Part shown: positions 16,955-25,809 of the stretch, piece after piece | Numbering within the stretch: the first letter of the stretch is position 1 | Layout: each line of letters starts with the position of its first letter | Assembly: GCF_018327685.1 (NCBI RefSeq) | Contig: NZ_BNEL01000001.1 | Coordinates: forward strand, 5,829,501-5,893,500 | From: Streptomyces sp. TS71-3 | GTDB lineage: Bacteria > Actinomycetota > Actinomycetes > Streptomycetales > Streptomycetaceae | Direction of reading: 5' to 3' | Length of the DNA stretch: 64,000 nucleotides | The notes under the pieces: generated by a model | What the model was told of the DNA's origin: nothing | The model's database searches: none | What the model saw: only the letters and a program-made list of their open reading frames with translations | Translations under genes and position numbers: made by a program

Positions 16955-19258
16955 TCAGACAACCGTGCGCACCTCGGGGAAGTGGCAGGCCGCCACCTGG
17001 TCCGGGCCGTGGGAGAGCAGCGCGGGGCGCTGCGTCTCGCAGCGGGTCCGGTCCCCGGCATCCAGCCGGGCGAAGACGGGGCAGCGGCCCCGGAACCGGC
17101 AGCCGGGGTCGCGGTGCGTGGGGCTCGGCGGGTCGCCGGCCAGCAGGATCCGCTCCCGGCGGCGCTCGCGTGGTGGATCCGGCAGGGGCACCGCGGACAG
17201 CAGCGCCTGCGTGTAGGGGTGCCGGGGCGCGGCGAACACCTCGTCCACCGCGCCCGCCTCCACCGTCCGCCCCATGTACATCACGCTGACCCGGTCGGCG
17301 ATGTGCCGCACCACGGACAGGTCATGGGAGACGAAGAGGTAGGCCAGGCCCAGTTCCGCCTTGAGCTGCGTCAGGAGGTTGAGCACGCCCGCCTGGATCG
17401 ACACGTCGAGCGCCGACACCGGCTCGTCGAGTACCAGCAGCCGGGGGTCCACCGCCAGCGCCCGCGCGATGCCTATGCGCTGCCGCTGCCCGCCGGAGAA
17501 CTCGTGCGGGAAGCGCGTCGCGTGGGCCGGTTCGAGGCCCACGAGTTCCAGCAGCTCCGGGATCCGGCGGCGTACCGCGTCACGGTCCCCGCCCAGCGCG
17601 TGCAGCGGCTCCGCGATGATGTCGGCGACCGCCATCCGGGGATCCAGGCTGGCCATCGGATCCTGGAAGACGATCTGGAGCTGCCCCCTCAGCTCGTGCT
17701 CCTGACGCCGCGTGAGCTGCGCGGTGGACCTGCCCAGCACCTCGATCACGCCGCTCTCCGGCGGCCGCAGCCCCAGGATCTCGTAGAGCGTCGTCGACTT
17801 CCCCGACCCCGACTCGCCCACCAGTCCCAGCGTCTCGCCCCGGCCGATCTCCAGCTCGACACCGTCGACGGCGTACACGCTGCCCGTCCTGCGCTTGAAG
17901 ACGCTGCCCTTGTACAGCGGGAACGTCTTGTGCAGCCCCCGCACGCTGAGCACCGGGCCGTCGTCGCCGTCCCGCTCCTGCTCCGCGAGGGGCGCGGGGA
18001 CCGGCGGTACGGGGAACACGTCGGTGGGGCCGAGGCGCCGTTGCAGGATCTCGTCGGCCCGCACGCAGGCCGCGAGATGAGCCTCGCGGGAATCCGGCTC
18101 CTGGATCCGGGACGGAGCGGTGGCCGGTGGCGCGTCGCCGGAGTCGCGCTCCTGGGTCTGAGCGGGAGCGCTTGCGGGCGGCGGGCCGCCGCTCCCGGCT
18201 CGGCCCGCGGGCAGCAGCTCCGGCTCGGCGGCGCGGCAGGCGGGCTCGGCCAGCGGGCAGCGTGGCGCGAACGAGCATCCCTGAGGCAGCGCGCCCGCCC
18301 GGGGAGGCGCCCCCGGGATCGGCACCAGGACGGCGGGGGACCGCCCGGCGGAGGCAGCCGGCGCGGAACCCGGTCCGCCCTCGGCCGGGACCACGTCACC
18401 CGGGGATCCGTCGCCGGGGGCCTCCTCGGCCGGCTCCCCGCCGTCCGCACGCGCCCCGGCGGTCCGCTCGGCTGCCGGCAGCGCCCCGTCCAGCCGGGGC
18501 ACGGCACCGAGCAGGCCGAGCGTGTACGGCATCCGCGGCCGGGCGAACAGCTCGTCGACCGGCGCCGTCTCCACCACCCGGCCCGCGTACATCACGGCGA
18601 CCCGGTCCGCGCTGCCCGCGATCACCCCCAGGTCGTGGCTGACGAGCACCATGGCCGCCCCGGTCTCGCGCTGAGCGGTGCGCAGCACGTCGAGGACCTG
18701 GGCCTGGATGGTGACGTCGAGCGCCGTGGTCGGCTCGTCCGCGAGGATCACGTCCGGGTCGTTGGCGACGGACATCGCGATCATGGCCCGCTGCCGCATG
18801 CCGCCGGAGAACTCGTGCGGGAACGCGGCGGCCCGCAGGTGCGGCTCCGGTATCCCGACGAGGTCGAGCAGCTCCACGGCGCGCTGCGCCGCCTTCTCCT
18901 TCGGCACGTCCTGGTGCGCGCGTATCGCCTCGGCTATCTGCTCGCCGATCCGGTAGACCGGTGTGAACGCCGACAGCGGGTCCTGGAAGACCATGGCGAC
19001 GCGGTTGCCGCGGACGGTGTTCATCAGGCTCTCGCCCGCCCCGAGCAGCTCGGTGCCGTCGAGGCGCACCGAGCCGGTCGCCGTCGCGCCGTCCGGCAGC
19101 AGCCCCAGCACGGCGAGAGCGGTCACGGACTTTCCGGACCCCGACTCGCCGACGATGCCGAGGACTTCGCCGCGCTCCAGGGTGAGGTCGACGCCCCGCA
19201 CCGCGGCGGCGCTGCCGAAGCGGACGGTGAGGTCACGGACCTCCAGTAGAGCGGTCAC
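16955..19258 (-). CDS. Fused double ATPase (OppD-OppF) of a family-5 ABC importer
   Basis: 767 residues carrying both ATPase subunits in one chain. Half one (about 1-275) has GESGSGKSVTALAVLG, MVFQDPLSAFTP, FSGGMRQR and [11 protein letters not shown]. Half two (about 430 on) has [36 protein letters not shown] and LLVLDEPVSALD. Each half ends with the oligopeptide-transporter C-terminal cysteine motif: CSFAPRCPLAEPAC with a distal C, and CRFRGRCPVF...C...ACHF. This motif is linked to an Fe-S cluster in some DppD-type proteins. The halves are joined by a Pro/Ala/Gly-rich linker. GTG at 19258 overlaps the C-permease stop by 4 bp. Last gene of the B-C-DF operon. Confidence 0.92.
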   Translation of the reverse strand: MTALLEVRDLTVRFGSAAAVRGVDLTLERGEVLGIVGESGSGKSVTALAVLGLLPDGATATGSVRLDGTELLGAGESLMNTVRGNRVAMVFQDPLSAFTPVYRIGEQIAEAIRAHQDVPKEKAAQRAVELLDLVGIPEPHLRAAAFPHEFSGGMRQRAMIAMSVANDPDVILADEPTTALDVTIQAQVLDVLRTAQRETGAAMVLVSHDLGVIAGSADRVAVMYAGRVVETAPVDELFARPRMPYTLGLLGAVPRLDGALPAAERTAGARADGGEPAEEAPGDGSPGDVVPAEGGPGSAPAASAGRSPAVLVPIPGAPPRAGALPQGCSFAPRCPLAEPACRAAEPELLPAGRAGSGGPPPASAPAQTQERDSGDAPPATAPSRIQEPDSREAHLAACVRADEILQRRLGPTDVFPVPPVPAPLAEQERDGDDGPVLSVRGLHKTFPLYKGSVFKRRTGSVYAVDGVELEIGRGETLGLVGESGSGKSTTLYEILGLRPPESGVIEVLGRSTAQLTRRQEHELRGQLQIVFQDPMASLDPRMAVADIIAEPLHALGGDRDAVRRRIPELLELVGLEPAHATRFPHEFSGGQRQRIGIARALAVDPRLLVLDEPVSALDVSIQAGVLNLLTQLKAELGLAYLFVSHDLSVVRHIADRVSVMYMGRTVEAGAVDEVFAAPRHPYTQALLSAVPLPDPPRERRRERILLAGDPPSPTHRDPGCRFRGRCPVFARLDAGDRTRCETQRPALLSHGPDQVAACHFPEVRTVV

Positions 19259-20175
19259 TCCCGTGCCTTTCGCGCCGTCGGGTCGAAGGCGTCGCGCAGC
19301 CCGTCCCCGATGAGGTTGACCGCGAGCACGAAGACCACCAGCAGCCCGGCCGCGAAGAAGAACATCCAGGGATAGGTCACCGCGGCACCGGTGTTGTCGG
19401 CGATCAGGGTGCCCAGGGAGACGTCCGGCGGCTGCACGCCGAACCCGAAGTACGACAGGGCCGTCTCGCTCATCACGGCCCCGCCGACCGCGATGGTCGC
19501 GTCGATGATCAGGAACGAGGCGATGTTGGGCAGGATGTGCCGGGCGATGATGCGCGCCGGCCGCACCCCCATGTACTGGGCGGCGCGCACGAACTCGCGC
19601 TCGCGCAGCGACAGCGTCATCGACCGCACCACCCGGGCCGTGATCATCCACGCGAAGAGGGTGAGCAGGCCGACGAACGCGAGCCATCCCGTCGCCCTCA
19701 GCCGAGGCGCCACGATCGCGATGATCAGGAAGCTCGGGAACACCAGCAGCAGATCCACCAGGAACATCAGGCCCCGGTCGGTCCAGCCGCCGAAGTAGCC
19801 CGCGCCCGCCCCCACCACGGCCGCGAGCACGGTCGCCACCAGGCCCACCAGCAACCCGATCAGCAGCGACTTCTGGAGCCCGCGCACGGTCTGCGCGAAG
19901 ACGTCCTGGCCGATCCGGTTGGTGCCGAACCAGTGGTCCGCGGAGGGCGCCGCACGCAGCGCGGTGTAGTCGATGTCCGAGTAGGACCAGTGCGTCAGGA
20001 ACGGCCCCGCGAAGGCCAGCACGAACAGCAGCACCACCACGACCAGTCCGGCCAGGGCGCTCTTGCGCGCAATGAACCGGCGCAGCACGGTCCTGCCGCG
20101 ACTCGGCAGGGCGACCGCGCTGAGCGGCGCCTCCACGGCGTCGGCGGCGGCCGCCACCACACTCTCTGTCGTCAC
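19255..20175 (-). CDS. ABC transporter permease (OppC/DppC-like)
   Basis: Membrane permease of 306 residues from GTG 20175, chosen because AGGAG stands five bases upstream. A longer frame to an ATG at 20226 would overlap the B gene. The N-terminus is a 40-residue cytosolic stretch, then the first helix ALAGLVVVVLLFVLAFAGPF. The family landmark HWFGTNRIGQDVFAQTVRG, the EAA loop RAAQYMGVRPARIIARHILPN and the C-terminal GDGLRDAFDPTARK are all present. It forms the pore with the B permease. Confidence 0.92.
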   Translation of the reverse strand: MTTESVVAAAADAVEAPLSAVALPSRGRTVLRRFIARKSALAGLVVVVLLFVLAFAGPFLTHWSYSDIDYTALRAAPSADHWFGTNRIGQDVFAQTVRGLQKSLLIGLLVGLVATVLAAVVGAGAGYFGGWTDRGLMFLVDLLLVFPSFLIIAIVAPRLRATGWLAFVGLLTLFAWMITARVVRSMTLSLREREFVRAAQYMGVRPARIIARHILPNIASFLIIDATIAVGGAVMSETALSYFGFGVQPPDVSLGTLIADNTGAAVTYPWMFFFAAGLLVVFVLAVNLIGDGLRDAFDPTARKARE

Positions 20176-20185
20176 GTCAGCTCCT

Positions 20186-21166
20186 TCAGGCCCGTACCCG
20201 CGGATCGAGCGCCGCGTGCAGCACATCCGAGAGGAACCCGGAGAGCAGGACGACGACGGCGGCGAAGGTGGAGACGGCCACCACCGAGTTGATGTCGTCC
20301 TTGCCGATCGACTCCACCAGCCACTCGCCCATGCCGTGCCACCCGAAGACGATCTCGGTGAAGGTGGCCCCGGTGAACAGCGCCAGGAAGCCGTACGAGA
20401 AGTAGGTCGACATCGGGATCAGCGCGGTGCGCAGGCCGTGCCTCAGCAGCGCCCGGCTCCGGCTCAGCCCCTTGGCGCGGGCCGTGCGCAGGTAGTCGGC
20501 GCCGAGCACGTCCAGCATGGTGTTGCGCTGGTAGCGGCTGTAGGCGGCGATGGTCACCAGGCCGATGGAGAGCGTGGGCAGCAGCAGGTGCACGCCGCGG
20601 TCGCGCAGCTGCGCCAGCAGGCCGCCGTGCAGGTCGGGGTCCTTCTCGCCGGTGAACTGGATCAGGTCGGTGCCCAGCACCGAGTTCAGCTTGATGGCGC
20701 CGATCTTCAACAGCACAGCGAGCAGGAACGTCGGCGTCGACAGCAGCAGGAACGACGCGAGGGTCACCGCACGGTCGGAGATCCGGTACTGCCGCACCGC
20801 CGTCCAGGCACCGGCCAGCACGCCGACCACCGTGCCCAGCACTGTGCCCGTGATCAGCAGTCGCATGCTGACTCCCAGCCGGCGGCCCAGCTCGGCCGTC
20901 ACCGAGGTGTCGTCGATGGTCCGGCCGAAGTCGCCGTGCACCGCACCGGTGATCCAGTGCCACAGCCGCTCCGGCAACGGGGTGTCGCCGTTGATGCCCA
21001 GCACCGTCAGCTGGGCGCTGACCGCCTCGGGCGACGGCGGCGGGCGGCGGCCCTCGAAGTAGGCGCGCGGATCGAGCGCCGTGGACGCGAGCACGTAGGA
21101 GATGCAGACGGCGGCCACCAGCAGAATCGCGTAGTAGCCGAGCCTTCTGGCCAGATAGGCCGTCAC
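20186..21166 (-). CDS. ABC transporter permease (OppB/DppB-like)
   Basis: Membrane permease of 326 residues, GTG start at 21166 preceded by GAGAGGAAG. It begins with the hydrophobic helix YYAILLVAAVCISYVLAST. It has the large periplasmic part after DPRAYFEGRRPPPSPEAVSA, the EAA loop TARAKGLSRSRALLRHGLRT, and ends LSDVLHAALDPRVRA, as usual for this subunit. First gene of the minus-strand B-C-DF operon; its binding protein is encoded divergently on the other strand. Confidence 0.92.
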   Translation of the reverse strand: MTAYLARRLGYYAILLVAAVCISYVLASTALDPRAYFEGRRPPPSPEAVSAQLTVLGINGDTPLPERLWHWITGAVHGDFGRTIDDTSVTAELGRRLGVSMRLLITGTVLGTVVGVLAGAWTAVRQYRISDRAVTLASFLLLSTPTFLLAVLLKIGAIKLNSVLGTDLIQFTGEKDPDLHGGLLAQLRDRGVHLLLPTLSIGLVTIAAYSRYQRNTMLDVLGADYLRTARAKGLSRSRALLRHGLRTALIPMSTYFSYGFLALFTGATFTEIVFGWHGMGEWLVESIGKDDINSVVAVSTFAAVVVLLSGFLSDVLHAALDPRVRA

Positions 21167-21190
21167 AGGGTGCTTCCTCTCCGCTCGCGC

Positions 21191-21216
21191 ATATTCCGAT
21201 CTTCGTATCGGAATAT
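21191..21216. promoter_or_regulatory. 10-bp inverted repeat in the divergent ABC promoter
   Basis: ATATTCCGAT at 21191-21200 is mirrored by ATCGGAATAT at 21207-21216 around the spacer CTTCGT. It is an A+T-rich island in G+C-rich DNA, located between the permease operon (start 21166) and the binding-protein gene (start 21346). It is therefore a strong candidate operator for both. No regulator gene is adjacent, so the cognate protein is unknown. Confidence 0.6.
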
Positions 21217-21345
21217 CGCCGGTCTGTTAAGAGAGCATGTCAGATGCCAGGAACTGCATACGGACCGGCTGTTGTGGATCTACCATCCCCTCGGCTGCGC
21301 CGCACACCCCCCGTGCAGGCGCTTGTAGGCATCCGGAGGAACGTC

Positions 21346-23040
21346 ATGTCCAGACGATCAAGACATATCACCCTTACCGTCGCCGCCGTCTCGGCGGCGC
21401 TGGTGATGGCCGGATGCGGCTCCTCCGACGACTCCTCGGACAACGCCCGGAAGAAGGGCGCGGCGCCCGCCGTCGACGCCCAGGCCATCAACGCCCAGCC
21501 CATGTCGAACGTTCGCCAGGGCGGCCGGCTGAAGCTCTCCGTGCAGAAGTGGGTGCACCAGTACAACTGGTACCAGGTGGACGGCACCGACGGTGACGCC
21601 GTCGCGATCCTGGAGCAGGTCGAGCCGGTGCTGCTGCCGCGCGACGCCAAGGGCGTCCCGCACCCGGACCCGAACTACCTTCTCTCGGCGAAGGTCACCT
21701 CGACCAGCCCGCAGGTCGTGACGTACAAGCTCAACCCGAAGGCCAAGTGGTCCAACGGCAAGCAGATGGGCTACCGCGACTTCCAGGCCGTGTGGAAGGC
21801 CGTCAACGGCAGCAACGACCAGTACCTGGTGGCCGACTCCAGCGGATACGACCAGATCTCGAAGGTGGCCCGGGGCGCCGACGACCAGGAGGTCAAGGTC
21901 ACCTTCGGCAAGCCGTACACCGACTGGCAGCGGCTCTTCCGCCCGCTGCTGCCGGCGGACGGCATCGACACGCCGGAGAAGTTCAACAAGGGCTGGATCG
22001 AGCGGATCCCGATCACCGGGGGCGCCTGGAAGATCAAGTCCTTCGACAAGACGGGCCAGACCGTCTCCACCGTGCCCGACCCCAACTGGTGGGGCCCCAA
22101 GCCCAAGCTGGACTCGATCACCTGGCGCGCCCTCGATCAGCCCGCGGACACCGAGGCCTACCTCAACAGGGAGATCGACGAGGCGCCCGCCATCCTGCCC
22201 GAGGACTACAAGCGGCTCGCCAAGGCGCCGGGCACCGACATCAGGCGCGGCGCCCGCTGGGACGAGGTGCACATCACCCTCGGCGACCGCGGTCCCCTCA
22301 AGGACCTGAAGGTCCGCCAGGCCGTGGACCTCGCCACCGACCGCAAGGGCATCGTGGCGGCCTTCGCCAAGGACCTCGACTTCCCGGTCCAGACGCTCGA
22401 CAACCACTTCTTCATGCCGAACCAGGCCGGCTACAAGGCCAACGCCGGCAAGTGGGGCACCTTCGACCTCGACGGCGCCAGGAAGCTGCTCGACGAGGCG
22501 GGCTGGAAGGACAACGGGCCGGGCAAGCCGCGCACCAAGGGCGGGCAGCAGCTGAGCCTCCAGTACGTCATCTCGGCCGGCTCGTCGTCCTCTGCGCTCG
22601 ACCAGGCCCAGATCGTGCAGCAGCAGCTCGGCCAGGCCGGATTCAAGATCAATATCCAGAAGGTGCCGACCGAGGACTTCTCGGACAAGTACCTGGACCG
22701 CGGCGACTTCGACCTGACCAGCTTCCGCAACGTCGACTACGTCTTCCACACCCAGCTCTACCCGACGTTCCGGCAGCCGAAGGGCAAGCAGACCTACCTG
22801 AACTTCGGCGGCATCGGCTCCCCGGAGATCGACAAGCTGCTCGGCCGGGCGGCGGGCGAGACGGACGTCGCGAAGTCCAACGCCCTCTACAACGAGGCCG
22901 ACGTCAAGATCTGGGCCGAGGTGCACTCCATCGAGCTCTACCAGCGGCCTCAGATCTACGCGGTCCGCGCCGGGCTCGCGAACTTCGGCGCCAGCGGGCT
23001 GGGCGACTGGGACTTCGTGAAGATGGGGTGGCAGAAGTAG
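21346..23040 (+). CDS. Family-5 extracellular solute-binding lipoprotein
   Basis: 564 residues from ATG 21346 (GGAGG six bases upstream). It has a short lipoprotein signal, basic SRRSRH then LTVAAVSAALVMAGCGS, with the lipidated Cys in the AGC box. Family-5 features include VVTYKLNPKAKWSNGKQMGYRDFQAVW, ITGGAWKIKSFDKTGQTVS, GPLKDLKVRQAVDLATDRKGIV and FNFGGIGSPEIDKLL-like C-terminal motifs. It delivers substrate to the B-C-DF transporter encoded divergently. The adjacent GH88/105 enzyme hints at an oligosaccharide ligand, as known for some family-5 proteins; a peptide cannot be excluded. Confidence 0.9.
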   Translation: MSRRSRHITLTVAAVSAALVMAGCGSSDDSSDNARKKGAAPAVDAQAINAQPMSNVRQGGRLKLSVQKWVHQYNWYQVDGTDGDAVAILEQVEPVLLPRDAKGVPHPDPNYLLSAKVTSTSPQVVTYKLNPKAKWSNGKQMGYRDFQAVWKAVNGSNDQYLVADSSGYDQISKVARGADDQEVKVTFGKPYTDWQRLFRPLLPADGIDTPEKFNKGWIERIPITGGAWKIKSFDKTGQTVSTVPDPNWWGPKPKLDSITWRALDQPADTEAYLNREIDEAPAILPEDYKRLAKAPGTDIRRGARWDEVHITLGDRGPLKDLKVRQAVDLATDRKGIVAAFAKDLDFPVQTLDNHFFMPNQAGYKANAGKWGTFDLDGARKLLDEAGWKDNGPGKPRTKGGQQLSLQYVISAGSSSSALDQAQIVQQQLGQAGFKINIQKVPTEDFSDKYLDRGDFDLTSFRNVDYVFHTQLYPTFRQPKGKQTYLNFGGIGSPEIDKLLGRAAGETDVAKSNALYNEADVKIWAEVHSIELYQRPQIYAVRAGLANFGASGLGDWDFVKMGWQK

Positions 23041-23060
23041 GGGCTCCTGGGAGCCTTTTC

Positions 23061-23100
23061 AGGGGGCCGACCCGCCGGTGGAACGGCGAGTCGGCCCCCT
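23061..23100. terminator. Bidirectional hairpin terminator
   Basis: AGGGGGCCGAC at 23061-23071 pairs perfectly with GTCGGCCCCCT at 23090-23100, and the loop can extend the stem (CGCC/GGCG). It stands between two convergent genes, just after the binding-protein stop, without a T-tract, as is common in streptomycetes. Confidence 0.75.
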
Positions 23101-23139
23101 GGCAGCACCTCGTCAGGTGCTGGTCGGGCCGGGACCGGA

Positions 23140-24285
23140 TCAGGAAGCCAGCCCGGCGAGCTCCGCGCCGGCCAGCAGGAAGCCGCCCACGCCGAAGTCC
23201 GCGGTGCTGTCGTAGGTGACGGGCTGGCTGGAGTCCGGCCGGTCGCCCACGCCCTGCACGTAGCCCAGGAAACCGTCGGAGTGCACGGCGGTCGCCACCA
23301 GCCCGTTCCACGCCCGGGCGGCCACCGGGAGCCAGGTGTCCCGGTCGACGAGCCCCGCACCGACCGCGTACGCCGTGCCGTAGGTGAAGAAGGAGGTGCC
23401 GCTGGTCTCCGGGCCGGGGAAGTGGTCCGGATCCGCCAGGTTGACGTTCCAGAACCCGTCCTCGCGCTGGAGGGGCCCCAGCGCCGTCACCAGCCGCACC
23501 AGGGTGTCGCGGTACTCCGCCGCGTGATCCGCGTCCTCGGGCAGGGCCTTGAGGGTCTTCACATGCCCTCCGGCCACCCACCCGTTGCCGCGGGCCCACA
23601 GCACCGGCTTTCCGTTCGGCGACTCGATCCCGCCGGGCAGGAAGTTGTCGTCGCGGTACCACAGGCCGGTGCCCGTGTCGTAGAGGCCGGGCCCGCCCTG
23701 GGCGTTCTTGGTGTGGTCGTAGAGCTTGTGGAGCTTGTCCCAGAACGCGGTGTCCTCGCGGAGCCGCCCGAAGCGTGCGAAGGGCGGCATGCCCATGTGC
23801 AGGGCGTCGTCCCACCACCAGTCGTCGTTCTTGTCCGGCTGGTCCGTGAGCATGTGCCGCAGCGTCGCCTCCGCCGCGGTGAGCTTCTGCTCGTCGGGCT
23901 CGGCCTCGTAGAGGTCGAGGTAGACCTGGATGGCGGTGTGGTTGTCCGCGTTCCGGGTGCTGGTGCCGCCGGAGATGCCGTAGGAGTGCTGCTCGGCCCA
24001 GGTGCGTGCGTAGTCGAGGTAGCGGTCGTCCTCGGTGAGCGTGTACAGGGCCATCAGCCCGCTGTAGAAGGTCGCGCGGGCCCAGGCGTTGTCGCCTGCC
24101 CCGTTCGAGGAGATCCAGTGGTCCGCGACCCGCCGCAGGACGTCGGTGATCTCGGCACGGGAGGGCAGCCGGCCGGACGGGGGCTCGGCCGCCGCGGCGC
24201 TGCGGCGGGTGCCCGGGAAGGCGCCGAGGACCGGAACCGCCACCGCCAGCGCGGCGCCTCCGAGCAGGAGCCGTCGTCTATCCAT
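23140..24285 (-). CDS. Glycoside hydrolase family 88/105, unsaturated uronyl hydrolase, exported
   Basis: 381 residues. It probably removes the unsaturated uronic acid that lyases leave at the end of rhamnogalacturonan or similar oligosaccharides. It starts with a twin-arginine-type signal (MDRRRLLLGGAALAVAVPVLGA). The alpha6/alpha6 barrel carries family motifs DDWWWDDALHMGMPPFARFG, PVLWARGNGWVAGGHVKTL, EDGFWNVNLADPDHFPGPET and SGTSFFTYGTAYAV. ATG at 24285 is selected by AAGGTGG five bases upstream, over an ATG at 24321. It is convergent with the binding-protein gene of the second ABC importer, with which it may form a pectic-oligosaccharide pathway (inference). Confidence 0.87.
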   Translation of the reverse strand: MDRRRLLLGGAALAVAVPVLGAFPGTRRSAAAAEPPSGRLPSRAEITDVLRRVADHWISSNGAGDNAWARATFYSGLMALYTLTEDDRYLDYARTWAEQHSYGISGGTSTRNADNHTAIQVYLDLYEAEPDEQKLTAAEATLRHMLTDQPDKNDDWWWDDALHMGMPPFARFGRLREDTAFWDKLHKLYDHTKNAQGGPGLYDTGTGLWYRDDNFLPGGIESPNGKPVLWARGNGWVAGGHVKTLKALPEDADHAAEYRDTLVRLVTALGPLQREDGFWNVNLADPDHFPGPETSGTSFFTYGTAYAVGAGLVDRDTWLPVAARAWNGLVATAVHSDGFLGYVQGVGDRPDSSQPVTYDSTADFGVGGFLLAGAELAGLAS

Positions 24286-24378
24286 GTGAACCACCTTCAT
24301 GAGTGGGGGATCACACATCATGAAGGTCCGTACCTTTGTTCGTCCATGGTGCGGCGGTCACTTGCGCGTTACTTGCGC

Positions 24379-24402
24379 GCGCCGGGGGAGCGCCCCCGGC
24401 GC
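24379..24402. terminator. G+C-rich hairpin after the MFS gene
   Basis: GCGCCGGGGG at 24379-24388 pairs perfectly with CCCCCGGCGC at 24393-24402 around an AGCG tetraloop. It lies 130 bp downstream of the minus-strand MFS stop and before the next minus-strand gene. Confidence 0.7.
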
Positions 24403-24531
24403 ATCCTGGATGGATTCATTCTGTTAAGTGACGTTCACATGGCGGAACTTGCCGGGGTTCGGTGGCGGCCAGCAGGCCGGGTAGGGAACCGGGGGCTACG
24501 GTCCCGCGCGGGGCTCCGCCCGGAACGGCGC

Positions 24532-25755
24532 TCAGGCTCCCGGTTGCCGGGGCGGAACCGGGAGCTGCCCTGCGCCCTCGCCGGGGTCCGGCTCCCGTGC
24601 CCCCGCCAGATGCGCCGGCACCCGGGGCTCGGGAAGCGTCCGGAACAGCAACCAGCTCAGTACGGGCATCAGCGACAGCGGCAGCAGCGCCGCCTGGAGG
24701 GAGGTCGCGTCGGCGAGGCCTCCGAGGAGGGGGCTGGCCAGGCCGCCGACGCTGACGGTGAGTCCGAGGGTGACGCCGCTGGCGGTGCCCACGCGGGACG
24801 GCAGATAGTCCTGGCCGAGGGTGACCTGAAGTGAGAAGGGCACGTACAGCCCGATCGAGGCGAGCGCCACGAAGAGATAGAGCACCGGGCCCGGCACGGT
24901 GACCAGCCCCGCCACGGCGACGGCCGCGGCCAGATAGGACCAGCGGGCGACGGCCACCCGGTCCCAGCGTCCGGCGAGCCTCCCGCCCAGCACCGAGCCC
25001 ACCGCACCGCCGAGGTAGAGCACGAAGAGCGCCGCGGTGCCGGCCGCCGTGCCGCCCCCCAGGCGCTGGCCGGCGTAGAGCGAGACGAAGGTGCTCAGTC
25101 CGGTGAAGACGACCGACCGGCAGACCACCGCGAGGGACAGCCTCACGAACGACGCCCGGTCGTCGGAGCCCGCCGGCACCCGGGAGCCGCCGCCGGCGCC
25201 GCCCGGGACGCGCAGGGAGCGAAGCACCGGCAGGCACAGCACGCTCCCGGCCACGGCGGGCACCACGAGCAGCGGCGACAGCCGCAGGCCGAAGCCGGTG
25301 GAGACGACAGCCGAGACCAGCAGCGGCGCCAGCGCGAAGCCGAGGTTCCCGCCGAGGGAGAACCAGCTCATCCCGCTGTGGCTGCCGCGGCTGGCGAGCC
25401 GCGCGACGCGCGCGGACTCGGGGTGGTAGGCCGCCACCCCCAGCCCCGAGGCGGCCACACACGCCAGCGTCGGCACGTAGCCCTCGCACACCCCGCTCAC
25501 GGCGACCCCCAGACCGCCCAGCAAGGTGCTCACCGGCAGCAGCCACGGCATCGCCCAACGGTCGGTGAGCAGCCCGAACACGGGTTGCACCACCGAGGAG
25601 AGCACCGACGCGGCGAGCACCACACCGGACACCGCGGCGTAGCTGTAGGCGCGTTCGGCCACGAAGAAGGGCACCAGGGACGCCACCGCACCCTGGTAGA
25701 CGTCCACGCAGCCGTGCCCGACCGACAACATGAGGATCGACGTGTTCCTGCGCAC
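24532..25755 (-). CDS. MFS transporter, fosmidomycin-resistance-protein-like
   Basis: Predicted 12-helix drug-type exporter (407 residues) in the cytoplasmic membrane. The N-terminal helix HGCVDVYQGAVASLVPFFVAE and the loop GLLTDRWAMPWLLPVSTLLGG resemble the Fsr group. AAYHPESARVARLASRG and GMSWFSLGGNLGFALAPLL follow, both typical of that family. Start taken as GTG 25755; an ATG at 25731 is an alternative and neither has a strong ribosome site. It is divergent from an AraC regulator 54 bp away, an arrangement also known for NimT/NimR-type exporters. Confidence 0.85.
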   Translation of the reverse strand: MRRNTSILMLSVGHGCVDVYQGAVASLVPFFVAERAYSYAAVSGVVLAASVLSSVVQPVFGLLTDRWAMPWLLPVSTLLGGLGVAVSGVCEGYVPTLACVAASGLGVAAYHPESARVARLASRGSHSGMSWFSLGGNLGFALAPLLVSAVVSTGFGLRLSPLLVVPAVAGSVLCLPVLRSLRVPGGAGGGSRVPAGSDDRASFVRLSLAVVCRSVVFTGLSTFVSLYAGQRLGGGTAAGTAALFVLYLGGAVGSVLGGRLAGRWDRVAVARWSYLAAAVAVAGLVTVPGPVLYLFVALASIGLYVPFSLQVTLGQDYLPSRVGTASGVTLGLTVSVGGLASPLLGGLADATSLQAALLPLSLMPVLSWLLFRTLPEPRVPAHLAGAREPDPGEGAGQLPVPPRQPGA

Positions 25756-25809
25756 CGCACCATCGTCGGCGGCACACCCCCTGTCGTACTTCCAATAAAC
25801 TGCCAATCG

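Noticed and set aside
16199..19249. A 1016-codon plus-strand open frame
   Set aside because: Its C-terminal two thirds are antisense to the fused ABC ATPase and its start is a frame shadow of the Ohr gene; no domain is recognisable.
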